Shown: one piece after another, positions 35,319-45,954 of the stretch
Position numbering within the stretch: the first letter of the stretch is position 1
How the letters are laid out: each line of letters starts with the position of its first letter
Source of the DNA: Deinococcus indicus
GTDB lineage: Bacteria > Deinococcota > Deinococci > Deinococcales > Deinococcaceae
Length of the DNA stretch: 64,000 nt
Direction: 5' to 3'
NCBI RefSeq assembly: GCF_002198095.1
Contig: NZ_NHMK01000030.1
Coordinates: forward strand, 62,001 to 126,000
The notes under the pieces: model-generated
What the model saw: the letters and a program-made list of their open reading frames with translations, nothing else
Databases searched by the model: none
Told to the model about the DNA's origin: nothing
Position numbers and translations under genes: made by a program

Positions 35319-36242
35319 TCAGTACGTGCGTCCGGCGGTGACGCGCCCGGCGGGTTCGTGGCCCTGTTGCAGGTCGATCAGGAAGTCGCGGGTCAGGTGT
35401 GCGCCGCGCCGGACGAGGTCGGTGGTGGTGCTGGCGACGTGCGGGGTGATGATCACGTTCGGCAGTTGCCACAGCGGGTGCGTGGCGGGCAGGGGTTCGG
35501 GGTCGGTCACGTCGAGGAACGCGCCGCCCAGCCGGTGTTCCTGAAGGGCCTGCACGAGGTCGTCGGTGACGATCAGGTTGCCGCGCCCGACGTTCATGAG
35601 CCACGCGCCGGGTTTCAGCAGGGCCAGGGTGTCGGCGTTCACGACGCCGCGCGTGTCGGGGGTGCTGGGCAGCAGCAGGATCACCCAGTCGGCGGCGCGC
35701 AGCAGTTCGTCACGTTCGTCGGTGGGGGTGGCGCTGCGGATGCCGCGGACGTGCGTGCCGTGCGGCGCGAGCAGTTCTTCGAGGTTCCGGCCGATGTGCC
35801 CGTAGCCCCACAGGACGATGTTCAGGCCGTCCAGGGTGCCCAGGCGGGAGTCGGTGGGCAGGGCGGGGCTGGCCCACTGGGCGCGGCCCTGCGCGTCCCG
35901 GAAGGTGTGCAGGCCGCGCGCGGCGGCGAGCAGGCCGCTCAGGGCGTGCACGGCGACGGCGCGGTCGTGCAGGCGGCTGGCGTTGAACAGCGCCACGCCG
36001 TCCGGGAGGTGGCCCTGCACGTGGTCGATGCCGGCGGTCAGGGTCAGGACCCATTTCAGGCCGGGGGTGCTCAGCAGGCGTTCGCGGGTCTGCGGGCCGG
36101 TCATCCACAGGACCACGCCGTCGGCCGGGCTGTCCGGGACGTGCGCGCGGTCGTAGTGGTCGAGGGTGACGCCGGGCACGCCTCCCTCGTCGGGCTGGCT
36201 CAGGGCGCGGAATTCGGGCAGGTCTGGCAGCAGGACACGCAT
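35319..36242 (-). CDS. D-isomer-specific 2-hydroxyacid dehydrogenase
   Basis: 307 residues. NAD-binding GYGHIGRNLEELL (GxGxxG), LLPSTPDTRGVV, NVGRGNLI, the catalytic Glu region FLDVTDPEPLP and the catalytic histidine in TPHVAS; the catalytic arginine is expected in NVGRG. Substrate unknown (glyoxylate/hydroxypyruvate-type family). Start ATG 36242 is 6 bases after AATAAT (minus strand, 36249-36254). Repeat copy 3 abuts its 3' end. Confidence 0.9.
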   Translation of the reverse strand: MRVLLPDLPEFRALSQPDEGGVPGVTLDHYDRAHVPDSPADGVVLWMTGPQTRERLLSTPGLKWVLTLTAGIDHVQGHLPDGVALFNASRLHDRAVAVHALSGLLAAARGLHTFRDAQGRAQWASPALPTDSRLGTLDGLNIVLWGYGHIGRNLEELLAPHGTHVRGIRSATPTDERDELLRAADWVILLLPSTPDTRGVVNADTLALLKPGAWLMNVGRGNLIVTDDLVQALQEHRLGGAFLDVTDPEPLPATHPLWQLPNVIITPHVASTTTDLVRRGAHLTRDFLIDLQQGHEPAGRVTAGRTY

Positions 36243-36249
36243 GCGGTCA

Positions 36250-36861
36250 TTATTCCCCGTCGGTGGGGGGCGGGTCCGGCTGCATGGGCGGTTGCTGAAG
36301 GGGGTCTTGCGGGGCCGCTGCCTGCAGGGCCAGCCATTCGCTGCGCGTGAGTTCCATGTGGACGTCGGTGCGGCCCTGCCGTTCGCTGCGGCCCACCTCG
36401 CGGAATCCGCAGGCGAGGAAGGCCCGCTGCGCGCGGCGGTTGTGGCCGAAGGTGGTCAGGCGGATGCGGGACAGCGGGAAGTCCCGTTCCTGAAAGGCCC
36501 AGCGCAGCAGCGCCTGCACGGCCTGACGGCCGTACCCGCGTCCCCACAGGTCGGGCAGGCCGATCATCACGCCGAGCGTGGCGACGGTGGCGGTCAGGGG
36601 GGGCGGGGGGCGCAGGTCGTACAGTTCGGCGCTGCCGATCAGGCGGCCCTGTTCGTCCATGACGCCGAAGCCGTGGCGTTCGCCGGTGCGTTCCTCGTCC
36701 TGCATGACGCGCCGGAACAGCCATTCGGGCATGCGGATGGGTTTGGCGTCGTTCCAGTCGGCCAGTTCGCGGCTGCGGAAGAAGGAGTGCAGGGTGCGCC
36801 ACTCGGCGGGCGTGAGGTCCAGCAGGGCCTTGAGGCTGACGTGCGGTGGAAGGTCGGTCAT
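36250..36861 (-). CDS. GNAT-family N-acetyltransferase
   Basis: 203 residues of the RimJ/RimL branch: LGVMIGLPDLWGRGYGRQAVQALLRWAF (acetyl-CoA binding R/Q-x2-G-x-G/A) and RIRLTTFGHNRRAQRAFLACGFREVGR. A Pro/Gln-rich tail of ~25 residues extends past the fold. The start is 5 bases downstream of the CysQ-like stop, so it is the second gene of that operon. Acceptor unknown. Confidence 0.9.
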   Translation of the reverse strand: MTDLPPHVSLKALLDLTPAEWRTLHSFFRSRELADWNDAKPIRMPEWLFRRVMQDEERTGERHGFGVMDEQGRLIGSAELYDLRPPPPLTATVATLGVMIGLPDLWGRGYGRQAVQALLRWAFQERDFPLSRIRLTTFGHNRRAQRAFLACGFREVGRSERQGRTDVHMELTRSEWLALQAAAPQDPLQQPPMQPDPPPTDGE

Positions 36862-36865
36862 GCGG

Positions 36866-37924
36866 TCAGGGCTGGGCGGTGCCCGCGGCGACGGTGCTCG
36901 CGGCGACGGTACCCAGGGCGCGGGTCACGTCCCGCGTGAGGCGGTCGAGGTGGAAGGCGTCCCCCTCGGCGCGCTGCACCTGCCGGGTGTCGGGGTTCAC
37001 GACCAGCAGGGCCAGCAGTTGCCCGTCGGCGTGGCGGACGTTCACGCCGGGGTGCCCCTGGAGGGCCGCGCGGTCGGCGGGGTTCAGGGCGGCCCAGGCG
37101 GGTTCGTGGGCCTGCACGCCCAGGTGCGCGGTGGGCAGGTTCAGGGTGCGCAGCTGATCGCGCAGCCACGCGGTCGCGCCGGGCTGCCCGCCGATCAATC
37201 CCTGTTCGACGTGCGGGCGCGGCTGGTTGTACGTGACGGCCCGCCCGTCGCGGCGGGTCAGGTCGCCGCCGGCGGCGCGCAGCAGGGCGTGTCCGGCGGC
37301 GATGTCCCACTCGCTGCGGGGGGACATGGTGAAGGTCGCGTCGGCGTGCGCGGCGGCGATCCGCGCGAGTTTCAGGGCGATGCTGCCGCTGGGTTTCATG
37401 CCGCCCAGGGGGGTGGCGTGCAGTTCGCGGCGGTGTTCGGTGTCGGACACGGCCACGCGCCACTCCGGGCCGGCGTGCGGGGCCGCGACGGGCTGGCCGT
37501 TCAGGAACGCGCCCTGCCCGACGACACCCGTGAACAGTTCGTCGGTTTCCGGGGCGTACACGACGCCCAGCACGGGCTGCCCGCCCACCGCGAGGCCGAT
37601 GCTGACGCAGTAGTCGGGCAGGCCGGTCGAGTACTCGCGGGTGCCGTCGATGGGGTCCACGATCCACACGCGGTCGTGGTTCAGGCGGGCGCGGTCGTCG
37701 GGTTCTTCCTCGCTGAGGCGGCCGTCGTCGGGGAAGGCAGCGGCCAGGGCAGCCATGATCAGCGCGGACGCCTCGCGGTCGGCGACCGTGACGGGATCGT
37801 CGGCGCCGGTCTTGTGTTCCACGGTGAACCCGGCGCGCCGGTGCGCCAGCAGCAGCGCCCCGGCCTCGCGGGCCAGCACGCAGGCGACCGAGAGTTCAGG
37901 GGAGAAGTCGTGAGGAGCGGTCAT
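36866..37924 (-). CDS. Inositol-phosphatase superfamily (CysQ-like) with C-terminal extension
   Basis: 352 residues. Metal-site motifs: KTGADDPVTVADREAS, LSEEEPDD, WIVDPIDGTREY (DPIDGT) and SPRSEWDIAAGHALLRAAGGDL (WD). These mark the 3'(2'),5'-bisphosphate nucleotidase/inositol monophosphatase family. Typical members have 250-270 residues; here ~90 additional residues (HLGVQAHEPAWAALNPADRA..., VDPDTRQVQRAE-like) follow with no recognised domain. The ATG is 7 bases after TATGCT (minus strand, 37932-37937). Confidence 0.9.
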   Translation of the reverse strand: MTAPHDFSPELSVACVLAREAGALLLAHRRAGFTVEHKTGADDPVTVADREASALIMAALAAAFPDDGRLSEEEPDDRARLNHDRVWIVDPIDGTREYSTGLPDYCVSIGLAVGGQPVLGVVYAPETDELFTGVVGQGAFLNGQPVAAPHAGPEWRVAVSDTEHRRELHATPLGGMKPSGSIALKLARIAAAHADATFTMSPRSEWDIAAGHALLRAAGGDLTRRDGRAVTYNQPRPHVEQGLIGGQPGATAWLRDQLRTLNLPTAHLGVQAHEPAWAALNPADRAALQGHPGVNVRHADGQLLALLVVNPDTRQVQRAEGDAFHLDRLTRDVTRALGTVAASTVAAGTAQP

Positions 37925-37955
37925 GCCCCCGAGCATAGCGGCCCGCGCGGGCCGG

Positions 37956-38684
37956 TCAGGCCGGGCCGAGCAGCGCCGCCGACGGGCACAGCTCCGCCAG
38001 GACGCAGGTGTCGCAGCGGGGGTGGCGGGCCGTGCAGACCTCGCGTCCGTGCCGGACCCCGGCGACGTGCAGGGCGGCGCGGGTGGCCCAGGTGGGCGGG
38101 GTGACCGCGTCGAACCAGCGTTCCACGCGCGCGGCCGTCCAGTGGCCGGGCACCCAGTCCAGGCGGCGGGCCAGGCGGTCCAGGTTCCCCTCGACCGGCA
38201 TGGCGGCGCGGCGCAGGTCGAACAGCAGGATCAGGCTGGCGGTGTGGCGGCCCACGCCGGGCAGCGATTCCAGGCGGGCGCGGGCGGCGGGGTCCGGCAG
38301 GTCGCGCAGGGCCTCCAGGCTCAGTGTTCCGGTGTCGTCCAGGGCTTCCAGCAGCGCGTGGATGTGGCGGGCCTTGCTGCGGTGCAGGCCGCCGCCCGCC
38401 GCTTTCAGGGTGGCCTCGATGCCGTCCGGGCCGTCGAGCAGCGCCGCCTCCCAGCGCGGGTAGCTTTCACGCAGCGCCGCGTCCTGCCGGTCGGCGGCGG
38501 CGCGGGTGTTCTGCTGGCCCAGGATGGTGCGGATCAGGCCGGCCAGCAGCGTTCCCGACCGGCCGGTGCGGGGGGTGGGGCCGCCGGGCAGGTACCGGGC
38601 CTCCAGGCGGTCGCTGACCGGCGCAAAGGTGACTGGCACGGCGGGCGGCCCGGCGGGCAGTGCGGGTGGGCGGCGGGCGGGCAT
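37956..38684 (-). CDS. Endonuclease III-like HhH-GPD protein with altered catalytic residues
   Basis: 242 residues. HhH motif LPGVGRHTASLILL (141-154) and a C-terminal [4Fe-4S] loop C-x6-C-x2-C-x5-C (CTARHPRCDTCVLAELC). In an ungapped alignment with E. coli Nth, the catalytic lysine (GRKTA) is H147 and the catalytic aspartate (VDTH) is E165 (PVEGN). It is therefore probably not a standard bifunctional glycosylase/lyase. Deinococci carry several Nth paralogues. The ATG is 6 bases after TAGCCT (minus strand, 38691-38696). Confidence 0.88.
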   Translation of the reverse strand: MPARRPPALPAGPPAVPVTFAPVSDRLEARYLPGGPTPRTGRSGTLLAGLIRTILGQQNTRAAADRQDAALRESYPRWEAALLDGPDGIEATLKAAGGGLHRSKARHIHALLEALDDTGTLSLEALRDLPDPAARARLESLPGVGRHTASLILLFDLRRAAMPVEGNLDRLARRLDWVPGHWTAARVERWFDAVTPPTWATRAALHVAGVRHGREVCTARHPRCDTCVLAELCPSAALLGPA

Positions 38685-38749
38685 CCGCGCAGGCTAGCGG
38701 CGCGGGCGCGCGTCAACCGTGCCGGGCGCGACGGTCGCCGCCCTGGCCG

Positions 38750-39325
38750 TCAGCGGGCGCGGAGGGTGGTGCGGTTCCCGGCGCTGTCCGTGACCTCGAT
38801 GTCGGCCCAGATGCCGGTCGTCTCGGCGTAGAAGTCCACGCTGGGGCCCGGCGTGATGTTCAGGCGGTTGCCGTCCACCAGGATCTGGGACACGCGGGCG
38901 TTGTCGGTGGCGGTCCCGGCGACCCGCACGGTGTTCCCGCTGCGTTCAAAGCGCGTGATGCGGATGACCGGGCGCACCGGGTCCACGCTGACCGGCACGA
39001 CCAGCGTGCCCTCGTTGCCGGCGGCGTCGCGGGCGGTGATGGTGTAGCGGCCGGTGGGGGTGTTCAGCAGCGTGCGGAACTGGAAACGCGCGAGCTTGTC
39101 GCTGCCGGGTTCGGTGGGGATGGGTTTGCCGTCCACGGCGACCTCGGTGACGCCGGTGTCGTCCAGGACGTAGCCCTGGATCAGGAAACTCTTCTCGCGG
39201 CTGGCGCTGCTCTCGCTGGTGACGCTGATGTGCGGCGTGAACGTGTCGTTGGTGCGGGCGCAGCTGCCCAGCGTCAGCGCCAGGACAGCGGCGGCCAGGG
39301 CACGGTGGGACGGGCGGCGCGACAT
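38750..39325 (-). CDS. Ig-like-domain lipoprotein
   Basis: 191 residues. Lipobox LALTLGSCA (Cys ~22), then two beta-sandwich repeats, each with the pattern ...VLDDTGVTEVAVDGKPI / ATDNARVSQILVDGNRL and TARDAAGNEGTL / VTDSAGNRTTL. These are the D-x-A-G-N loops of bacterial Ig-like (Big/HYR-type) domains. Likely envelope-anchored; partner unknown. ATG is 6 bases after TATACT (minus strand, 39332-39337). It is divergent from hisZ. Confidence 0.85.
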   Translation of the reverse strand: MSRRPSHRALAAAVLALTLGSCARTNDTFTPHISVTSESSASREKSFLIQGYVLDDTGVTEVAVDGKPIPTEPGSDKLARFQFRTLLNTPTGRYTITARDAAGNEGTLVVPVSVDPVRPVIRITRFERSGNTVRVAGTATDNARVSQILVDGNRLNITPGPSVDFYAETTGIWADIEVTDSAGNRTTLRAR

Positions 39326-39402
39326 GGGCCGAGTATAGGGCAGGTGTCCGGGCGTGACCGCCTCCGGCGGCGCGTACTGACGGTCCGCGCGGCCCGTGCG
39401 TC

Positions 39403-39416
39403 TAGAATGCCGGGCG
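39403..39416 (+). promoter_or_regulatory. Leaderless promoter element of hisZ
   Basis: TAGAAT (39403-39408) is 7 bases before GTG 39416. This spacing supports the GTG over the in-frame ATG at 39407, which lies inside the -10. Confidence 0.6.
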
Positions 39417-40605
39417 TGAGTTCGTCCGCTGCCCGTCCGTCCAACCGTCCGTCCGCCCGCGCCGGGTTCATTCCCGAGGGCACGCGTGACGTGCTGCCGC
39501 CCGAGTGGTCGCAGCGCGAGGCCCTGCGCGCCCGCCTGAGCGCGTGTTTCAGCGCGTGGGGGTACCGGGGGGTGGAGGTCCCGGCGCTGGAGTTCGCCAG
39601 CGCGGACCATCCGCAGGACGCCCTGGCGTTCAAGCTGATCGATTCGGGCGGGCAGGTGCTGTCGCTGCGCAGCGAGTTCACGACCGCCGTGGGCCGGCTG
39701 GTCCGTTCGCGCTTCCCGCAGGGGCCGTTCCCGCTGCGCCTGCAGTACGGGGGGCGGCTGTGGCTGCGCGCCCTGAACAGCGAACTGGGCCGCCTGCGTG
39801 AATTCAACCAGATGGGCGTGGAACTGATCGGCGTGCAGACCGCGCAGTCCGACGCGGAGCTGCTGCACCTCGCGGCGGCGGCGCTGGAGACGGCGGGCGT
39901 GCAGGCGCAGCTGGAGGTCGGGTATCCGGGCTTCGTGGACGCCGTGCTGGAAGACGCCGGCCTGAACGGCGAGGCGCGCGCGGCGGTGCATGACGCCATC
40001 GACCGCAAGAGTGGCGCGGACGTGGACCTGCTGGCCGCGCAGCACGGCCTGAGCGGCGCGGTGCGCGGCACGCTGCACGCCCTGACCGACCTGTACGGCG
40101 GCCCCGAGGTGCTGGACGCCGCGCAGGCCCTCTCGCCGGGCGTGCGGGCGCAGGAGGCGGTGGCGCACCTGCGGCGGGTCGCGGCGCTGTACGGCGGGCC
40201 GCTGCTGTTCGACCTGGGCGTCAGTCGCCGCTACGGGTACTACACGGGCCTGACCTTCCGGGCGTACTCGGCGGGCCTGAACCAGCCGGTGCTGGGCGGC
40301 GGCCGCTACGACCTGCCGGGCGGGCTGCCCGGCGCGGGCTTCGCGGTGGGGCTGGAACGGCTGATGCAGGCGCTCGCGCCGGTCCTGCCGCCCGAACCGG
40401 AGGTGGTGCTGGCGCTGGATCTGGCGTCGGCGCGGGCGGCGCGGGCGCAGGGCCTGCACGCGGAACTCGCCTGGACGGACGACTGGGGCGAACTGCGGGC
40501 CTTCAGCGCGGCGCGCGGCATCCGCCGCTGGGTGAGTGATTCGCCCTCGGGCCTGACCTTCACGGAGCTGGCCTTCACCGACCTGAACGGCGCGGAGGTG
40601 ACGCT

Positions 40606-40609
<4 letters not shown>
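39416..40609 (+). CDS. hisZ: ATP phosphoribosyltransferase regulatory subunit HisZ
   Basis: 397 residues of the HisRS-like paralogue: [16 protein letters not shown] (motif 1 region), [28 protein letters not shown] (motif 2) and the [20 protein letters not shown] / GGGRYDLPG motif 3 area. HisZ lacks an anticodon-binding domain and forms a complex with short HisG to catalyse and regulate the first step of histidine biosynthesis. The following gene is exactly that short HisG, overlapping by GTGA. Confidence 0.95.
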
Positions 40610-41241
<632 letters not shown>

Positions 41242-41255
41242 ACCGCACCCAGGAG

Positions 41256-41296
41256 GCAGGGAGTGGGAAGTGGAACGACCACGACCCGCTCCCTGC
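41256..41296. terminator. Hairpin/terminator between hisG and the aminotransferase (GGGAGTGGG family)
   Basis: GCAGGGAGTGGG (41256-41267) pairs with CCCGCTCCCTGC (41285-41296) with one G-U. The same core GGGAGTGGGAAGTGG also occurs at 49192-49206. Convergent genes flank it. Confidence 0.6.
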
Positions 41297-41303
41297 TGAC
41301 CAC

Positions 41304-42539
<1,236 letters not shown>

Positions 42540-42607
42540 GTGCCCGAGCATACGCGCGCCGCGTGAGTTTCCGCCCGCGCGGCGTTCATGCGCGTACACT
42601 CTGAGGA

Positions 42608-43306
<699 letters not shown>

Positions 43307-43347
43307 CGTGAGCGGCGCCCAGTGACCCGGACTCGGACTCTGGCCGG

Positions 43348-43767
43348 GTGGCGCACGGAGTCCGCGTGAGCGGCGCGGCGTCCGTCACGGCCCGCCTGAA
43401 CGCCCCGGCCCGGTTCCTGCTGGGCCTGGGCGTCCTGATGGCCTTCGCGGCGCTGGGGCAGGCGCTGGTGGGCGCCCTGCACCTGCCGCTGCCGGGGTCG
43501 GTGGTGGGCATGGCGCTGCTGTGGGCGGCGCTGGGCGCCGGAGTGGTGCGCCTGCACTGGATCGCGGACGCCGCCGACGGGCTGCTGGGCATCCTGGGGT
43601 TGCTGTTCGTGCCGGCCACCGTGGGCTTCCTGCAGTTCCTGAGTGCCGGGGCTGCGTGGGGCCTGTGGCTGCTGGTCATGACGGCCGCGCTGCTGCTGGG
43701 TGCGGGCGCGGCGGGCCTGCTCGCCTCGCGCCTGCTGCGGCCGGAAGGCACTCCGGAGCGCCCGTGA
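43348..43767 (+). CDS. CidA/LrgA-family membrane protein
   Basis: 139 residues. FLLGLGVLMAFAALGQALVGALHLPLPGSVVGMALLW and LGILGLLFVPATVGFL are the conserved CidA/LrgA helices (PGxVxGM and FxPA/TxG). These holin-like proteins act with LrgB/CidB-type partners; here LrgB follows, overlapping by 4 bases (GTGA). GTG start; a longer GTG-to-GTG choice (43366) is possible. Confidence 0.85.
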   Translation: MAHGVRVSGAASVTARLNAPARFLLGLGVLMAFAALGQALVGALHLPLPGSVVGMALLWAALGAGVVRLHWIADAADGLLGILGLLFVPATVGFLQFLSAGAAWGLWLLVMTAALLLGAGAAGLLASRLLRPEGTPERP

Positions 43768-44423
43768 TCTGGCTGACCGTCACGCTGCTGGCGTTCGCGG
43801 CCGGCGTGCTGGGGCAACTGCGGCTGCGCTCCCCGCTGGCGAACCCCACCCTGATCGCCACGCTGCTGGTCGCGGCCGGGCTGCTGGCGGGCGGGGTGCC
43901 GTACGACACGTACCTGCGGGACGTGCAGCCCCTGACCACCCTGCTCGCCCCGGCGGTCGTGGCGCTGGCCGTGCCGCTGTACCGCCTGCGCGCCCTGCTG
44001 GCCCGGCAGTGGCGCGCCCTGCTGATCGGCGGCCTGAGCGGCACCCTGACCGCCGTGGCCGCCGACGCCGGACTGGCCCAGCTGCTGCGCGTCAGCCCGG
44101 ACGCCGCGCGCGCCCTGCTGACCGCGCCCGCCACGAGTCCCGTCGCGCTGCAACTCGCGCCGTTCACGCAGGCGCCGCCCGCGCTGGCCGCCACGCTGGC
44201 GGTCCTGTCGGGCCTGATCGGCGCACTGATCCTCCCGGCCCTGCTGACCGCGCTGCGCGTCACGCACCCGCTGGCGCGCGGCATCGCCATCGGCGCCGTC
44301 GCGCATGGCGTCGGCACCGCCCGCGCCCGCGAGGAGGGCGAACACACCGGCGCGGCCAGCTCGATCGGCATGGGGCTGGCGGCCCTGAGCGTGACGCTGC
44401 TGGTGGCGCTCCTGGCACAGTGA
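43764..44423 (+). CDS. LrgB-family protein
   Basis: 219 residues with about six hydrophobic helices. LANPTLIATLLVAAGLLAGGVPYDTYL, FLxP-type TTLLAPAVVALAVPLYR, TAPATSPVALQLA and AHGVGTARAREEGEHTGAASSIGM are family landmarks (the HGxGTAxA motif). It is the usual partner of the preceding CidA/LrgA protein and may act in murein hydrolase control or carboxylate export. Confidence 0.9.
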   Translation: MIWLTVTLLAFAAGVLGQLRLRSPLANPTLIATLLVAAGLLAGGVPYDTYLRDVQPLTTLLAPAVVALAVPLYRLRALLARQWRALLIGGLSGTLTAVAADAGLAQLLRVSPDAARALLTAPATSPVALQLAPFTQAPPALAATLAVLSGLIGALILPALLTALRVTHPLARGIAIGAVAHGVGTARAREEGEHTGAASSIGMGLAALSVTLLVALLAQ

Positions 44424-44462
44424 CCGAGGGGCACTCCCCCCGCTCCTCCGGCTCCGCCTCGC

Positions 44463-44491
44463 TTGACCCTGGCCGCCGGAGCCGGGATGCT
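44463..44491 (+). promoter_or_regulatory. Promoter of the tetR gene at 44499
   Basis: TTGACC (44463-44468), 17-bp spacer, GATGCT (44486-44491), then 7 bases to ATG 44499: a complete leaderless promoter that selects this start. Confidence 0.7.
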
Positions 44492-44498
44492 GGGCGGC

Positions 44499-45092
44499 AT
44501 GGCGCGCAAGGTGAATCCCATTCAGGACCGGGCGCGGCGGGCGGCGCTGGAGAAGGCGGCGTACCTGGCGATCTACGAGCGGGGCTACGCGGGCGTGACG
44601 CTGGCGGACATCGCGGCGCACGCGGGCGTGAGCCGGGGCACGCTGGTGTACCACTTCGGGAGCCGGGCGGGGCTGCTGGCGGCCGTGATGCGGCGGTTCT
44701 CGCGGACGATCGCGGTGGCGACGCGGCGCGCGGTGCGGCAGGCCGGGTCGCCGGAGGGCAAACTGCGGGCGTACGTGGACAACCAGTTCTACGGCCTGGA
44801 GAACACCCGGCGGTTCTACACGGTGTCGCTGGATTTCCTGGCGGCCGCCACGCGCGACCCGGAGCTGATGGAGGTGCAGCGGGCGTTCCTGGCGGATTCG
44901 CTGGCAGTGGATCTGGAACTGGCACGGCTGTCCGGCGAGGCAGGTGCGGAGGGGCGGGCGCGGTTGCTGCGCGCGCTGGTCGAGGGCCTCAGCGTGCGGT
45001 TCCTGGCGGACCCGGACCCGGACCTGGGCGCGTACCGCGAGGACTGCCTGGGGGGCCTGCGGGCGGTGCTGGGCTGGGAGGCCCGGGAGTAG
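44499..45092 (+). CDS. TetR-family transcriptional regulator (BetI-like)
   Basis: 197 residues. Helix-turn-helix: RRAALEKAAYLAIYERGYAGVTLADIAAHAGVSRGTLVYHFGSRAGLL. The C-terminal ligand domain is of the BetI/TetR_C_6-like type (FYTVSLDFLAAATRDPELMEV). The start is set by the promoter above; a longer in-frame ATG (44463) begins inside it. It follows cidA/lrgB on the same strand, so may regulate them, but has its own promoter. Confidence 0.88.
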   Translation: MARKVNPIQDRARRAALEKAAYLAIYERGYAGVTLADIAAHAGVSRGTLVYHFGSRAGLLAAVMRRFSRTIAVATRRAVRQAGSPEGKLRAYVDNQFYGLENTRRFYTVSLDFLAAATRDPELMEVQRAFLADSLAVDLELARLSGEAGAEGRARLLRALVEGLSVRFLADPDPDLGAYREDCLGGLRAVLGWEARE

Positions 45093-45094
45093 GG

Positions 45095-45844
45095 TCAGGG
45101 CTGGCCGGGCAGGGCGTCCAGCGCCGCGCGCAGTTGCCGCGCGCCCTCCAGCAGGCGGGGACCGGGGCGGCCCAGGCCGCTCTCGTGGATGGCGACGACC
45201 GGCACGCCCAGACCGCGCGCCTCGATGACCTCCGGGCGCAGTTTCTTCGCGCCGCACCACGAGCACACGATCAGGTCCGGCTGCGCGGCGCGCACCTCGT
45301 CCAGGGTCAGGGGCGCGCTGCGGCCCGCGCGGTCCGCCAGGGCGTTCACGGCGCCCAGTCCTGCCAGCAGGTCCGTCACCCAGGAGTCGCGGGTGGCGGC
45401 GATGATGGGCCGGGGCCACCACTCGACCAGCACGCGCGGCGGGCGGGCGTGGGGCCGGTGCAGGGCGCTCAGGGCGCGTTCCAGGGCGTCGGCCACCGCG
45501 CCCGCGTGGTCCGGCTGGCCGGTGGCCGCGCCGATCAGGCGGATGTCGCGCAGCACGTCCGGGACGCTGACGGGATCGAGGATCAGGGTGGGCAGTCCGG
45601 CGGCCTGCACGGCCTCCACGACCCGCTCCATGCCCGGCACGCTGAGGCTCGCCAGGACCAGATCGGGGCGCGTGGCGATCAGGGCGTCCACGTCGATGTT
45701 CAGGTCCGGCCCGAGGCGCGTGGCGTGCTCCAGGCCGGGGCCGTCGCTGTGGCTGTCCACCGCGACGAGCTGGCGGGTCGCGCCCAGCGCGTGCAGGATG
45801 TCGGTGTTGCTGCACGTCAGGCTGGCGAGGCGCAGGGGGGGCAT
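45095..45844 (-). CDS. TroA-fold (BtuF-like) binding protein without signal peptide
   Basis: 249 residues. MPPLRLASLTCSNTDILHALGATRQLVAVDSHSD, DVDALIATRPDLVLAS, GLPTLILDP and LAGLGAVNALAD match the helical-backbone metal/cobalamin-binding (COG0614) family. No signal peptide or lipobox precedes the domain, and the ATG is fixed by TATGCT 6 bases upstream (minus strand, 45851-45856), so it appears cytoplasmic. No ABC permease or ATPase is adjacent. It contains CSWCGAKK, an unusual Cys pair for the family. Confidence 0.8.
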   Translation of the reverse strand: MPPLRLASLTCSNTDILHALGATRQLVAVDSHSDGPGLEHATRLGPDLNIDVDALIATRPDLVLASLSVPGMERVVEAVQAAGLPTLILDPVSVPDVLRDIRLIGAATGQPDHAGAVADALERALSALHRPHARPPRVLVEWWPRPIIAATRDSWVTDLLAGLGAVNALADRAGRSAPLTLDEVRAAQPDLIVCSWCGAKKLRPEVIEARGLGVPVVAIHESGLGRPGPRLLEGARQLRAALDALPGQP

Positions 45845-45954
45845 GTCCGGAGCATAGCGCCCTGCGCGGGGGCGGCCCGTCGGGGGCGCGCAGGGAACGG
45901 AAGTGCGTGCAGGGCGGTCAAACGCCCCCCTGACCGTGTGGTAGGCTCGCGGGT

